Source of the DNA: JBDHAC01 sp039588215
Lineage (GTDB): Bacteria > Gemmatimonadota > Gemmatimonadetes > Palauibacterales > Palauibacteraceae
Assembly (NCBI GenBank): GCA_039588215.1
Contig: JBDHAD010000034.1
Coordinates: forward strand, 6,964 to 70,963
DNA: 64,000 bases
Direction: 5' to 3'
The notes beneath the pieces were generated by a model. The model saw only the letters and a program-made list of their open reading frames with translations. It made no database searches and had not been told where the DNA came from. The position numbers and the translations under genes are program-made. Of this stretch, positions 25,938 to 34,724 are shown piece after piece (positions within the stretch are counted from its first letter, which is position 1; every line of letters begins with the position of its first letter).

Positions 25938-26762
25938 ATGAGACAACCCTACGGGTTCGCGGTAACGTCAATCGCCAGGCTCGGCGCGCTCGCTACGACG
26001 CTCGCCCTGAGCGGTTGCGGTGGCTCGAGCCCAGCGCTCCCCGAGCCTGCCGAGGCCATTGCCGCGGAAGCCCCGGCGGAAGATGGCGCCCAGGAATCTC
26101 AAGAAGTCGGCGCCGGCGAAGGCCAGACGGCCGAGGCCGCGGCACAGTTCCAGGCGGAGGAGCTGACGCAGCAGCAGGAGCCCCAGTGGCTCGCCATCGA
26201 CGCCCACAACGACGCCACGCGCGGGCCCGTTCAGCCGATTCCGTTCAACCACCGGTTCCACTCCACCGACCTCGAGATCGACTGCAACTACTGTCACATC
26301 GGGACCGAGAGCTCGGTCGCCGGTGTCATCCCTGCCCTGGAATTGTGCATGGGTTGTCACCGGATCGCAGGATCCGGGCTCCCTCCGGTCGAGCAGCTTC
26401 GAGGCTTCTACAGCCTCGGGCAGCCGATCCCGTGGGAGTGGGTCAACAAGGTCCCGGAGTTCGTGCAGTTCAGCCACCAACCGCATATCCGGAGCGCGAT
26501 CGACTGTACCGAATGTCATGGCCCGGTCGAGGAGATGGACCGGCTGTACCAGTGGGCGTCGTTTACCATGGGCTGGTGTCTCGAGTGTCACCGGCAGGAG
26601 CGAGCCGACACCGACGTGGCGACCGACAACCTCCTGGTCGAGCAGTATCCGCCACCGCAGCCCCCCGAGGAGCTGCAACCCCATAGCCTCTATCCGCGCG
26701 CGCTCGACTCGCAGTACGGCGCCACGCGAGGACCGACCGACTGTGCCGCGTGTCACTACTGA
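25938..26762 (+). CDS. actA: Alternative complex III subunit A, pentaheme cytochrome c
   Basis: A 274-residue lipoprotein-type cytochrome starting at ATG 25938 (GAGGCGG upstream). The signal peptide ends LALSGCGG (lipobox). After an acidic Ala/Glu-rich linker there are five CxxCH heme sites in order: CNYCH, CMGCH, CTECH, CLECH and CAACH, the count known for ActA. The pattern FNHRFHSTDLEIDCNYCH with extra His supplies distal ligands. ActA passes electrons from the quinol oxidase core to a c-type cytochrome or terminal oxidase. It begins a run of translationally overlapping act genes: the actB start lies inside its last codons. Confidence 0.93.
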   Translation: MRQPYGFAVTSIARLGALATTLALSGCGGSSPALPEPAEAIAAEAPAEDGAQESQEVGAGEGQTAEAAAQFQAEELTQQQEPQWLAIDAHNDATRGPVQPIPFNHRFHSTDLEIDCNYCHIGTESSVAGVIPALELCMGCHRIAGSGLPPVEQLRGFYSLGQPIPWEWVNKVPEFVQFSHQPHIRSAIDCTECHGPVEEMDRLYQWASFTMGWCLECHRQERADTDVATDNLLVEQYPPPQPPEELQPHSLYPRALDSQYGATRGPTDCAACHY

Positions 26763-29700
26763 GCCCGGCACCGGGTCCGAGGGACGCGATGCGTCCGAAG
26801 TCGCGAGAAGCGTGAAGCGTCCTGACGAGGTCCGCCTCGAGGCGGCCGGCCCCGGGGCGCCCGGCGCTGAGGCAGCCAACGGGAACGGGTGCGGCTGCGG
26901 AAGCGGAGGCTGCGGGAACGGTGCGAACGCGGGCCAGGCTGACGCCGGAGCAACGGCCAGGACGGAGGCCACCAACGGGGGCACGAACCGCCGCGACTTC
27001 CTGAAGGTACTGGGCGTGGGCGGGGTCGGCGCCGCGGCGGCGGCCTGCGGGCCACCACATTTCGCCGACAAGCTCCTCCCGCGGCTGGTGCACGAGCAGG
27101 AGATCATCCCGGGTGTCAGCGACACATACGCTACGGTGCTCGCCGATGCCGGTCCGGAACCGCTGGCCATCCACGCGAGCGTGCGCGATGGGCGCGTCCT
27201 CAAGCTGGAGGGCAATCCGGACTTTCCGACAAACGGCGGACGGCTCTCCGCCATAGGACAATCCGCTCTCCAGGACCTGTATGACCCGGATCGCGTGCCC
27301 AACCCGCAACGGCGTACCGCGGGTGGCGCAACGGCCGAGGCTGCCGAGGGCGAGGCCGACGAGGGGGCCGCGGCCGCTTTCCAGAACGCGACCTGGGACG
27401 ACGCCGTAGCGGCGCTGGGTGCCGCCGTCCAGCAGGGCGGAACGGTCCTGGTGACCGGGGCCGTCACGGGCACCGCGGCCGATTTCTACGCTCAATGGGC
27501 GGCCGCGACCGGCGCGGAGCACGTAGCGTTCGAGACCTTCGAGTACAGCGCGCTCCGGGGAGCGCACCAGGCGGTCTTCGGCCAGGACGCGATCCCGCAC
27601 TACGATCTGGCCGCCGCCGACCGGATCGTGAGCTTCGGAGCCGACTTCCTCGGCACGTGGCTCGCCCCCGTCGAGCTCTCGGCCGGATACAGCGCCGCGC
27701 GCGACGTGGAGGCGGGACGGCACGCGGAATTCACCTTCGTGGGGCCGCGTCTCTCTCTCACGGGGACCAACGCGGACGACTGGATCCATGCGCGGGCCGG
27801 GACCGAGGCCGCCGTGGCACTCGCGGTGGCGGGGGTTGTGGCCGCCCAGCGCGGCGTCACGCCGCCCTCGGGTGTGGCGTCTTTCACCCCGGAGGCGGTC
27901 GCCGACGCGACGGGCGTGGACGCGGAGACGATCCGGACCCTGGGCGAAGAGCTGGCCGCGGCCTCCGCGCCGATCGCGTTGCCGCCCGGCTTCGAGGCAC
28001 AGGGACCGGACGCGCTCGAGGCACATGCCGCGATCGCCACCCTCAACCAGGTGCTGGGCGCCGAGGGGCGCACGCTCCACCTCGACCGCGGCCCCAACCG
28101 CGGCGAGACGGCTTCGTTCGCCGACATGACGGCGCTCATAGGTCGGATGCGCAGCGGGCAGGTGCGCACGCTGATCGTGGCGGGCGCGAACCCCGTCTTC
28201 GGTCTCCCCGCCGCGGCCGGCTTCGGTGAGGCGCTCTCCAACGTGGCCAACGTGTTCGCCCTCTCGTCGCACATGGACGAGACGGTGGCGGCCGCTGGCT
28301 GGGTCCTTCCGACGCACCACGCGCTCGAGTCGTGGGGCGATGCGGAGCCGCGCCCGGGCGTGTACGCGCTCGGACAGCCGCTCATGAACCCGATCTTCGA
28401 CACGCGCCAGCGGGAGGACATCCTGCTTCAGGTCGCCGCGATCGCCGGAGCGGGCGATGCGCTCGGCGCCGCCGATTACGCGATCTACCTCCGGAACGCC
28501 TGGAGTGCGCGTGTCGGCGACGGGGCCGGGTGGCTGGACGCGTTGCGCGCCGGTGGCGTGTACGAGACCGCGGCGGGCGACGTGGCGTCAGGTGGTGACG
28601 CCACGGGGAGCGCCGCGACCGGTGCGGCCGCGCCGACCGCTGCCGCCGGGGCCGCCGGAGGCGCCGCGAGCGCCACCCCGGCCGGGACTCCATCGTTCTC
28701 CCAGCCCTCGGCGCAGAGCGGGACGCAGCTGGTCGTGTATCCGACCGTCCAGTTCTACGACGGACGTGGCGCGAACCGCTCGTGGATGCAGGAGCTTCCC
28801 GACCCGATCACGAGGGCCGTATGGAACTCCTGGGTCGAGATGCACCCCGACATGGCCGAGAGCCTCGGCGTGGAGCACGGGGATGTCGTCGAGGTTCGCT
28901 CGGACGCCGGCGCCGTGCAGGCCCCGGTCTTCGTGTACCGCGGGATCCGTCCGGACACCATCGCCATCCCGATCGGACAGGGGCACACGGCCTACGGACG
29001 CAGCGCGGCCGGGGTCGGCGTGAACCCGCTCGACCTGCTCCCCGCGACGGCCGACCCGAGCTCCGGGGCCCTGGCCTTCGCCGGCACCACCGTCCAGGTC
29101 ACCCCCACGGGAGAGCACACCCGCCTCATCCACACCCAGGGTAGCGACACCGACCTCGATCGCGAGATCGCTCAGGTGCTCAACGTCGATCAGGCGATGA
29201 CCGAGATCCAGGAGCACCGGGTCGACCTCACCGAGCTGGTCGAGAACGCGTGGGACTCCGATCCCAACAGCCCGTACCGCTGGGGGATGACGATCGACCT
29301 CAACTCGTGCACCGGGTGCGGCGCGTGCGTGACCGCGTGCTACGCGGAGAACAACATCCCGACGGTGGGCGAGGAGATGGTGGCGCTGCGGCGCGAGATG
29401 TCGTGGATGCGCGTCTACCGCTTCTACGAGGAGAAGGCCGACGGCGGCTTCCACACGGTGCACCAGCCGCAGCTGTGCCAGCATTGCGGCGACGCCCCGT
29501 GCGAGCCCGTGTGCCCCGTGTACGCCACGTATCACAACCCCGAGGGGCTCAACGTCCAGGTCTACAACCGCTGTGTCGGCACTCGCTACTGCTCGAACAA
29601 CTGCCCGTACAAGGTACGGCGGTTCAACTGGTTCGAGTACGAGTTCCCGTACCCGCTGAACCTGCAGCTCAACCCCGATGTCACCGTCCGCAGCAAGGGC

Positions 29701-30066
29701 GTGATGGAGAAGTGCACCTTCTGCGTGCAGCGGATCAACCGCGCCAAGCTGGACGCCAAGGAGGAAGGCCGCCCGGTCACCGATGGCGAGGTCACGACCG
29801 CATGCCAGCAGGGGTGCCCGACCAACGCGATCGTGTTCGGGAATCTCAAGGACCCGAACAGCGAGGTGTCCCGGATCGCCAGAAGCGCCCGCGGCTACCA
29901 CCAGCTGGATGAGCTCGGGACGAGGCCGGCGATCACCTACCTGCACGACGTGACGCACGCCGAGCTGGCCGAGACGGGACACGGCGAAGAGCACGCCGAC
30001 GAGGAGCACAACGGCGGCGAAGACGACGCGGCCGAGGGCTCCGCCGGAGAGGGCGAGGAGCACTGA
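26743..30066 (+). CDS. actB: Alternative complex III subunit B, molybdopterin-oxidoreductase-like plus Fe-S
   Basis: Start placed at GTG 26743, overlapping actA; a GTG at 26812 is an alternative. The N-terminus carries a Cys/Gly-rich run (NGCGCGSGGCGNG) and then a TAT motif NRRDFLKVLGVGGVG. The large domain resembles a molybdopterin oxidoreductase but lacks the N-terminal CxxCxxxC cluster site, as known for ActB. The C-terminal ferredoxin-like part (about residue 850 on) has four Cys groups: CTGCGACVTACY, CQHCGDAPCEPVCP, CVGTRYCSNNCPYK and CTFC...CQQGCP, for one 3Fe-4S and three 4Fe-4S centres in known complexes. An Ala/Gly/Pro-rich linker lies near residue 625. At about 1107 residues it is longer than usual. 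It ends overlapping the actC-actD start (TGATG). Confidence 0.93.
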   Translation: MPRVTTEPGTGSEGRDASEVARSVKRPDEVRLEAAGPGAPGAEAANGNGCGCGSGGCGNGANAGQADAGATARTEATNGGTNRRDFLKVLGVGGVGAAAAACGPPHFADKLLPRLVHEQEIIPGVSDTYATVLADAGPEPLAIHASVRDGRVLKLEGNPDFPTNGGRLSAIGQSALQDLYDPDRVPNPQRRTAGGATAEAAEGEADEGAAAAFQNATWDDAVAALGAAVQQGGTVLVTGAVTGTAADFYAQWAAATGAEHVAFETFEYSALRGAHQAVFGQDAIPHYDLAAADRIVSFGADFLGTWLAPVELSAGYSAARDVEAGRHAEFTFVGPRLSLTGTNADDWIHARAGTEAAVALAVAGVVAAQRGVTPPSGVASFTPEAVADATGVDAETIRTLGEELAAASAPIALPPGFEAQGPDALEAHAAIATLNQVLGAEGRTLHLDRGPNRGETASFADMTALIGRMRSGQVRTLIVAGANPVFGLPAAAGFGEALSNVANVFALSSHMDETVAAAGWVLPTHHALESWGDAEPRPGVYALGQPLMNPIFDTRQREDILLQVAAIAGAGDALGAADYAIYLRNAWSARVGDGAGWLDALRAGGVYETAAGDVASGGDATGSAATGAAAPTAAAGAAGGAASATPAGTPSFSQPSAQSGTQLVVYPTVQFYDGRGANRSWMQELPDPITRAVWNSWVEMHPDMAESLGVEHGDVVEVRSDAGAVQAPVFVYRGIRPDTIAIPIGQGHTAYGRSAAGVGVNPLDLLPATADPSSGALAFAGTTVQVTPTGEHTRLIHTQGSDTDLDREIAQVLNVDQAMTEIQEHRVDLTELVENAWDSDPNSPYRWGMTIDLNSCTGCGACVTACYAENNIPTVGEEMVALRREMSWMRVYRFYEEKADGGFHTVHQPQLCQHCGDAPCEPVCPVYATYHNPEGLNVQVYNRCVGTRYCSNNCPYKVRRFNWFEYEFPYPLNLQLNPDVTVRSKGVMEKCTFCVQRINRAKLDAKEEGRPVTDGEVTTACQQGCPTNAIVFGNLKDPNSEVSRIARSARGYHQLDELGTRPAITYLHDVTHAELAETGHGEEHADEEHNGGEDDAAEGSAGEGEEH

Positions 30067-31859
30067 TGGCGACTGCCGAGCTCGAGGCGCGCACGGTGCA
30101 CCTCACGATGGCGGATGCCAACGAGGACATCTCGCGTCCGATCTCCAAGCCGGCGCTCCGCTGGTGGCTGCTCCTCGGTGTGACCGTCCTGTTGATCGGG
30201 GTCGGCGCGGCCGCCTGGTTCTACCAGATCGGCGTGGGCCTCGGAGTGGCGGGCATCACCCACCCGGTGATGTGGGGCGTCTACATCACGAACTTCGTCT
30301 TCTGGGTCGGGATCGCGCACAGCGGCACGCTCATCTCGGCGATCCTGTACCTGTTCCGCTCGGGGTGGCGCACGACCATCAACCGCGCGGCCGAGGCGAT
30401 GACGATCTTCGCCGTGATGACGGCGGGCTTGTTCCCGCTCATCCACCTAGGGCGTGTGTGGTACTTCTATTGGCTCATGCCGTACCCGTCGCAGCGTCAG
30501 ATCTGGCCCGACTTCCGGTCGCCGCTGGTGCTCGACGTGTTCGCGGTGGGCACCTACTTCACGATCAGCCTGATCTTCTGGTACACAGGCCTCATCCCTG
30601 ACCTGGCGGCGCTCAGGGACAAGTTCAGCGGGATGAAGAGCAAGGTGTACGGCGCCCTATCGCTCGGGTGGACCGGCACGGTCAACGAGTGGCGGCACTA
30701 CCGGCGCGCGTATCTCTACATGGCGGGGATCGCGACACCGCTCGTGCTCTCCGTGCACAGCGTCGTGTCGTGGGACTTCGCGATGAGCATCGTCCCCGGA
30801 TGGCACTCTACCATCTTCGCCCCCTACTTCGTGGCGGGTGCCATCTTCTCGGGGATTGCGATGGTGATCACCTTGATGGTCCCCCTCCGATGGGCGTTCG
30901 GGTTGGAGGACTACATCACGGAGTACCACTTCGAGAACATGGCGAAGCTGTTGCTCCTGACCTCCCTCATCGTGGGCTACGCCTACGGGGCGGAGTATTT
31001 CCTCGCCTGGTACTCGGCCGACCCGATCGAGCAGGAGAGCTTCCTGTGGCGGGCGCGCGGCCACTACGCGCTCCCGTTCTGGATCATGGTGTTCTGTAAC
31101 GTTGTGGTCCCGATGTCCTGCTGGTTCAGACGGATCCGCCGCAGCATCAAGGCGCTGTTCGTGATCTCGATCTTCGTGAACATCGGGATGTGGTACGAGC
31201 GCTTCGTGATCATCGCCTCGTCGCTGGCGCACGAGTTCGATCCGGGCGGCTGGGGGATCTACACGCCGAGCTGGGTGGAGATCGCGATCCTGGTCGGGAG
31301 CTTCGCCTGGTTCTTCTTCTGGTTCCTGATCTTCACGAGGACGCTCCCGACGATCAGCATCGCCGAGGTGATGGCGCAGTACACGAGCCTCGGCGACACG
31401 GAGGGGGCGATCCGGAGACTCCGCGACGCGGGGCATGTGGACCTTCAGGTGTGGTCGCCCGTCCCGTCCGAGGCGCTCGAGGAGGCGATGGACATCCACG
31501 GCTCACCCGTGGGACGGTGGGCGCTCATCGGCGGCGTGACCGGGTGTGTCACCGGGCTGCTGCTCACGGCCGGGACGTCGCTCGGCTACCCGCTCGTGAC
31601 GCAGGGTAAGCCGATCGTCTCGATCCCGCCGTTCATCGTGGTGATGTTCGAGCTGACGATCCTGCTCACCGGGATCTTCGCGCTCATGGCCATGCTCGTG
31701 CACGCACGCCGCCCGAAGCGGGATCTGTCGCCTCATTACCGTCCCGAGTTCTCGGTCGACCGCTTTGGCGTGTACGTCCCCGCCGGCCAGTGGGATCTCT
31801 CCGAGATCGAGGAGCTGGTCCGGGACACGGGCGCGGTAGACGTGGAGACCGACTCGTGA
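30066..31859 (+). CDS. actC: ActC-ActD fusion: NrfD-like membrane subunit joined to DUF3341 subunit
   Basis: The first 430 or so residues form the quinol-binding, ten-helix NrfD/PsrC-like ActC (for example WGVYITNFVFWVGIAHSGTLISAILYLFRSGWR and GMWYERFVIIASS). From about residue 438 the frame continues with MAQYTSLGDTEGAIRRLRDAGH, VWSPVPSEALEEAMD, two membrane helices (GGVTGCVTGLLLTAGTSLGYP and PPFIVVMFELTILLTGIFALM) and HYRPEFSVDRFGVYV. That is the pattern of ActD (DUF3341), normally a separate gene of about 180 residues. No stop or start separates them, so the two subunits are made as one 597-residue chain. It overlaps actB before it and actE after it. Confidence 0.92.
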   Translation: MATAELEARTVHLTMADANEDISRPISKPALRWWLLLGVTVLLIGVGAAAWFYQIGVGLGVAGITHPVMWGVYITNFVFWVGIAHSGTLISAILYLFRSGWRTTINRAAEAMTIFAVMTAGLFPLIHLGRVWYFYWLMPYPSQRQIWPDFRSPLVLDVFAVGTYFTISLIFWYTGLIPDLAALRDKFSGMKSKVYGALSLGWTGTVNEWRHYRRAYLYMAGIATPLVLSVHSVVSWDFAMSIVPGWHSTIFAPYFVAGAIFSGIAMVITLMVPLRWAFGLEDYITEYHFENMAKLLLLTSLIVGYAYGAEYFLAWYSADPIEQESFLWRARGHYALPFWIMVFCNVVVPMSCWFRRIRRSIKALFVISIFVNIGMWYERFVIIASSLAHEFDPGGWGIYTPSWVEIAILVGSFAWFFFWFLIFTRTLPTISIAEVMAQYTSLGDTEGAIRRLRDAGHVDLQVWSPVPSEALEEAMDIHGSPVGRWALIGGVTGCVTGLLLTAGTSLGYPLVTQGKPIVSIPPFIVVMFELTILLTGIFALMAMLVHARRPKRDLSPHYRPEFSVDRFGVYVPAGQWDLSEIEELVRDTGAVDVETDS

Positions 31860-32527
31860 GCCGCGGTCGCTGGTCGGCGACGACCCCGGGGCGCGGCCGG
31901 CTTTCGCCGAAAGCCATGAGCCGCGGCCGGCCATCGCGGACGGGCAGGCACCGCAGCCGCCCGCTGGCGACGTTCGCGGCGGTCGCCCTGGGCGGGCTCA
32001 TCTCGATGGGCTGTGACGACCAGATCAAGTACATCAGCCTCTTCTCGACGATGTCGGAGCAGGTCTCGCTGGAGCCGGGTGAAGAGGTGCCTCGCACCTC
32101 GGTGCCGGGCACGATGCCCATCGACGGAGAACGCGTTTACGGGCTGCTGGAGGCCGACACGGCGTTGGTCAGCCCGATCGTCGTGGATTCGGCCGCGCTC
32201 GCGCTGGGGCAAGAACGGTTCGAGCAGTTTTGCATGCCGTGTCACGGATACGAGGGGCGGGGCGATGGCCCGGTCGTGGGGCCGAACCGGATCCCGCCCA
32301 TCCCCACGCTCGATCTCACCACGGATCGGGCCAACGGGCGCGGGTTGATGCCGTCATATCACCGCATCCCGCTGGACGAACGGTGGCCGATCGTCGCGTA
32401 TGTCCGGCAGCTCCAGCAACAGGCCGCGGAGGGCAGTGCTTCCGCGGGTGGAGCCGCCGCCGCTCCGACGGTTGCGGGTGATGCCGCCGGCGACACCGAG
32501 GACACGATGGCGGGAGGTCAGCCGTGA
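31856..32527 (+). CDS. actE: Alternative complex III subunit E, monoheme cytochrome c lipoprotein
   Basis: Start GTG 31856 overlaps the previous stop codon (GTGA); ATG 31916 is an alternative that gives a tidier signal peptide. A hydrophobic segment ends GGLISMGCDDQ (lipobox-like). One heme site, CMPCHGYEGRGDG, is followed by the axial-Met region GLMPSYHRIPLDERWPIVAYVRQLQ, the standard ActE end. An Ala/Gly-rich tail follows. The protein would hold a class I heme c on the periplasmic side of ACIII. Confidence 0.88.
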   Translation: MSRGRWSATTPGRGRLSPKAMSRGRPSRTGRHRSRPLATFAAVALGGLISMGCDDQIKYISLFSTMSEQVSLEPGEEVPRTSVPGTMPIDGERVYGLLEADTALVSPIVVDSAALALGQERFEQFCMPCHGYEGRGDGPVVGPNRIPPIPTLDLTTDRANGRGLMPSYHRIPLDERWPIVAYVRQLQQQAAEGSASAGGAAAAPTVAGDAAGDTEDTMAGGQP

Positions 32528-33798
32528 GCCACGCTCGGAAGACCGTGTCTCAGGAGCAGGCACTCGGCACCGTGACGGGGCGCATCCCGGGTAGCTGGTT
32601 GCTGATCTGGCTGGCGGCGATCGCGCTGGGTGCCGTCGGCTTTTTCCTCGCGGTGGGGTCCACGCCCCAGCGGGCCTGGATGACCGTGTGGTTCAATTTC
32701 CTGTTCTGGACCTCACTCGCGATGGGTGGAGTGGTGTTCAGTGCGATCCTGCAGGCGGCGAAGGGACACTGGGGCAAGCCGTTCCGGAGACTGGCGGAAG
32801 GAGCCGCCGCCTTTCTTCCGTTCTCGCTCGTCCTGTTCGTGCTTTTGTATTTCGGCTCCGAGTACGTGCTCGTGTGGCTCGGGCCGGTCGAGACCCTGCA
32901 CCTGAACCGCACCTGGCTCACGCAGGATGGCGTGTTCATCCGCAACGGCATCCTGCTCGCGATCCTCTACCTCGCCTCGTTCGTCTTCCTGTGGTACTCG
33001 CTACGGGCGGATGCCCCGCTGGTGGCCCCGCGACTGAGAGGGTGGCGTAAGGCGCTCGTCGGCCGCCTGTCGAACAAGTGGCGCGGTGACGAGGTCGAGG
33101 TCGAGCGCTGCACCCGGCGAATCGCGCGGCTCGGGCCGTTCATCATTCTGGCGTGGGTGGGCGTGCTCTCGATGCTCTCCTACGACCTTATCATGTCGCT
33201 AGTCCCCGGCTTCGTCAGCATCGTGTGGGGGCCGTACTACTTCGTGGGCGGGTGGCTGTGCCTGCTCGCGCTCGTCGCGCTGATGGCGAATCACTACAAC
33301 CACCGCTTCGGGGGCGAGCCGTTGTGGGGCCAGTGGGATTTCCACGACCTCGGCAAACTGATGTTCGCGTTCGTGGTCTTCTGGACCTACCTGTGGTTCG
33401 CGCAGTTCCTTGTCGTCTGGTACGGCAACCTCCCGCGCGAGGCCAACTTCTTCCTTGAACGCGCCGTGGGCCCCTTCTCGGGAATCTACTGGCTCCAGAT
33501 GGTCCTCATCTTCGCGTTGCCGTTCGTGTTCCTGCTGGGGCGTAAGCCGAAGATGCGATCCCGCTGGCTGGCTTTCGTCGCACTCATCATCCTGACGGGA
33601 TTCTGGGTCGAGCGTTTCAACCTGGTCGTGCCATCGGTGTGGGAGGGGAGCGGCGTGCCGCTGGGGTGGCAGGAGATCCTGATCTCGGTCGGCTTCATCG
33701 GGCTCTTCGGTCTGTGCTACGCCATGTTCGCGAGCACCTTCCCGAAGGTGCCGATCCGCGACACGATCGCGGCAGGCAGCGCCGGCCAGGGTCCGTAA
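32524..33798 (+). CDS. actF: Alternative complex III subunit F, NrfD-like membrane protein
   Basis: A 424-residue protein with about ten membrane helices, starting at GTG 32524 within the actE stop (GTGA). Typical ActF segments include WFNFLFWTSLAMGGVVFSAI, WGPYYFVGGWLCLLALVALM, DLGKLMFAFVVFWTYLWFAQFLVVWYGNLPRE and FWVERFNLVVPSVW. ActF is a second NrfD-like subunit of ACIII, proposed to help in proton handling. It is the last act gene and a hairpin terminator follows 64 nt later. No cytochrome oxidase genes follow, unlike several other ACIII loci. Confidence 0.92.
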   Translation: MSHARKTVSQEQALGTVTGRIPGSWLLIWLAAIALGAVGFFLAVGSTPQRAWMTVWFNFLFWTSLAMGGVVFSAILQAAKGHWGKPFRRLAEGAAAFLPFSLVLFVLLYFGSEYVLVWLGPVETLHLNRTWLTQDGVFIRNGILLAILYLASFVFLWYSLRADAPLVAPRLRGWRKALVGRLSNKWRGDEVEVERCTRRIARLGPFIILAWVGVLSMLSYDLIMSLVPGFVSIVWGPYYFVGGWLCLLALVALMANHYNHRFGGEPLWGQWDFHDLGKLMFAFVVFWTYLWFAQFLVVWYGNLPREANFFLERAVGPFSGIYWLQMVLIFALPFVFLLGRKPKMRSRWLAFVALIILTGFWVERFNLVVPSVWEGSGVPLGWQEILISVGFIGLFGLCYAMFASTFPKVPIRDTIAAGSAGQGP

Positions 33799-33861
33799 GC
33801 TATGGCGACATAACCAGTTAACTGCACCTTCAGACTCACCCTCCTACCGCGCTGCCGAGCC

Positions 33862-33884
33862 ACCGCACGCGTTCGTGCGGTTTT
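33862..33884 (+). terminator. Terminator after the ACIII operon
   Basis: CCGCACG / CGTGCGG stem with a short CGTT loop and a TTTT run at 33881-33884. Confidence 0.75.
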
Positions 33885-34190
33885 GCGTCTCGGTCCACGA
33901 TGCGCTTGGGATGAAATGTCCCACGCGCCTGTAGCCCACCCCGTTCGCGCCGCCACGAATCAAGCCACCTGGCCTGTATTTCTGCGTTTCCGATGGCATC
34001 GAAGCGGGTGGCCCGCATCTGGCTCACGGATGTCCCAAATCACTCCCCACTGACGCGGAGGGCGAGGCCCGGTGATGACCCGTACGCAGGGGCAGGCGAA
34101 CGTGTGGACGATCCCGATGGCACCGCTGGGGCCTGCTGACCGCCGAATTCCTCCTCGCTCGCCTTCCCGGCCGAAGGGCTAGGTAGGAAG
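33885..34190. other. Intergenic gap, no gene seen
   Basis: About 300 bases between the act terminator and the next cytochrome gene. No supported reading frame, tRNA or clear repeat is visible. It must hold the promoter of the second respiratory cluster. Confidence 0.6.
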
Positions 34191-34709
34191 ATGGCCCTGC
34201 CTCGCATTCGTCGTGCGCTCGTGCGCGTGGTCCTGCCGATCCTGCTGGTCGTGCTCGCCATCCGACTCGCGGTCGGGCATGAGCCCGCGGTGCCCCAGCC
34301 CGTGCAATTCAACCACCTGAAGCACACGCAGGAGCTGCAGCTGACGTGCGACTTCTGCCACAAGTACGTGCGTCAGGGCGCGCACGCCGGTCTGCCCGGC
34401 GCCGAGACTTGCTCGATGTGCCATTCCGCCCCGCAGGGGACATCCGAGGAAGCCGCGAGGGTGACCGAGCTCCTCTCTGAGGGCGACCCGTTGCGGTTTG
34501 CCAAGCTGTTCCGGCTGCCGGACCACGTGTTCTACACGCACCGACGACATGTCGGGATCGGCGAGCTGGAATGCGCCAACTGTCACGGCGCGATCGCCGA
34601 GACCGAGCGCCCGCCGGAGCGGCCTTTGATCCGCATGACCATGGAGTTCTGCATGGACTGCCACCGCGAGCGGGAGCAGACCCTCGACTGCAACGCCTGC
34701 CACCGCTGA
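34191..34709 (+). CDS. Membrane-anchored pentaheme cytochrome c
   Basis: A 172-residue protein with an N-terminal membrane anchor or signal (VRVVLPILLVVLAIRLAVG) and five heme sites: CDFCH, CSMCH, CANCH, CMDCH and CNACH. It resembles ActA and cytochrome c7-type multihemes, with FNHLKHTQEL and FYTHRRHVG supplying further His ligands. It starts a tightly spaced five-gene run with molybdopterin, Fe-S, NrfD and tetraheme subunits, so it is probably the electron exit or entry of that complex. An AGGTAGGAAG ribosome binding site precedes the ATG. Confidence 0.88.
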   Translation: MALPRIRRALVRVVLPILLVVLAIRLAVGHEPAVPQPVQFNHLKHTQELQLTCDFCHKYVRQGAHAGLPGAETCSMCHSAPQGTSEEAARVTELLSEGDPLRFAKLFRLPDHVFYTHRRHVGIGELECANCHGAIAETERPPERPLIRMTMEFCMDCHREREQTLDCNACHR

Positions 34710-34724
34710 TGCGAGGCCGGTGAG

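Noticed and set aside
26323..26742. Upstream extension of the actB frame through actA
   Set aside because: It is out-of-frame sequence inside actA; the TAT signal and domain start lie downstream.
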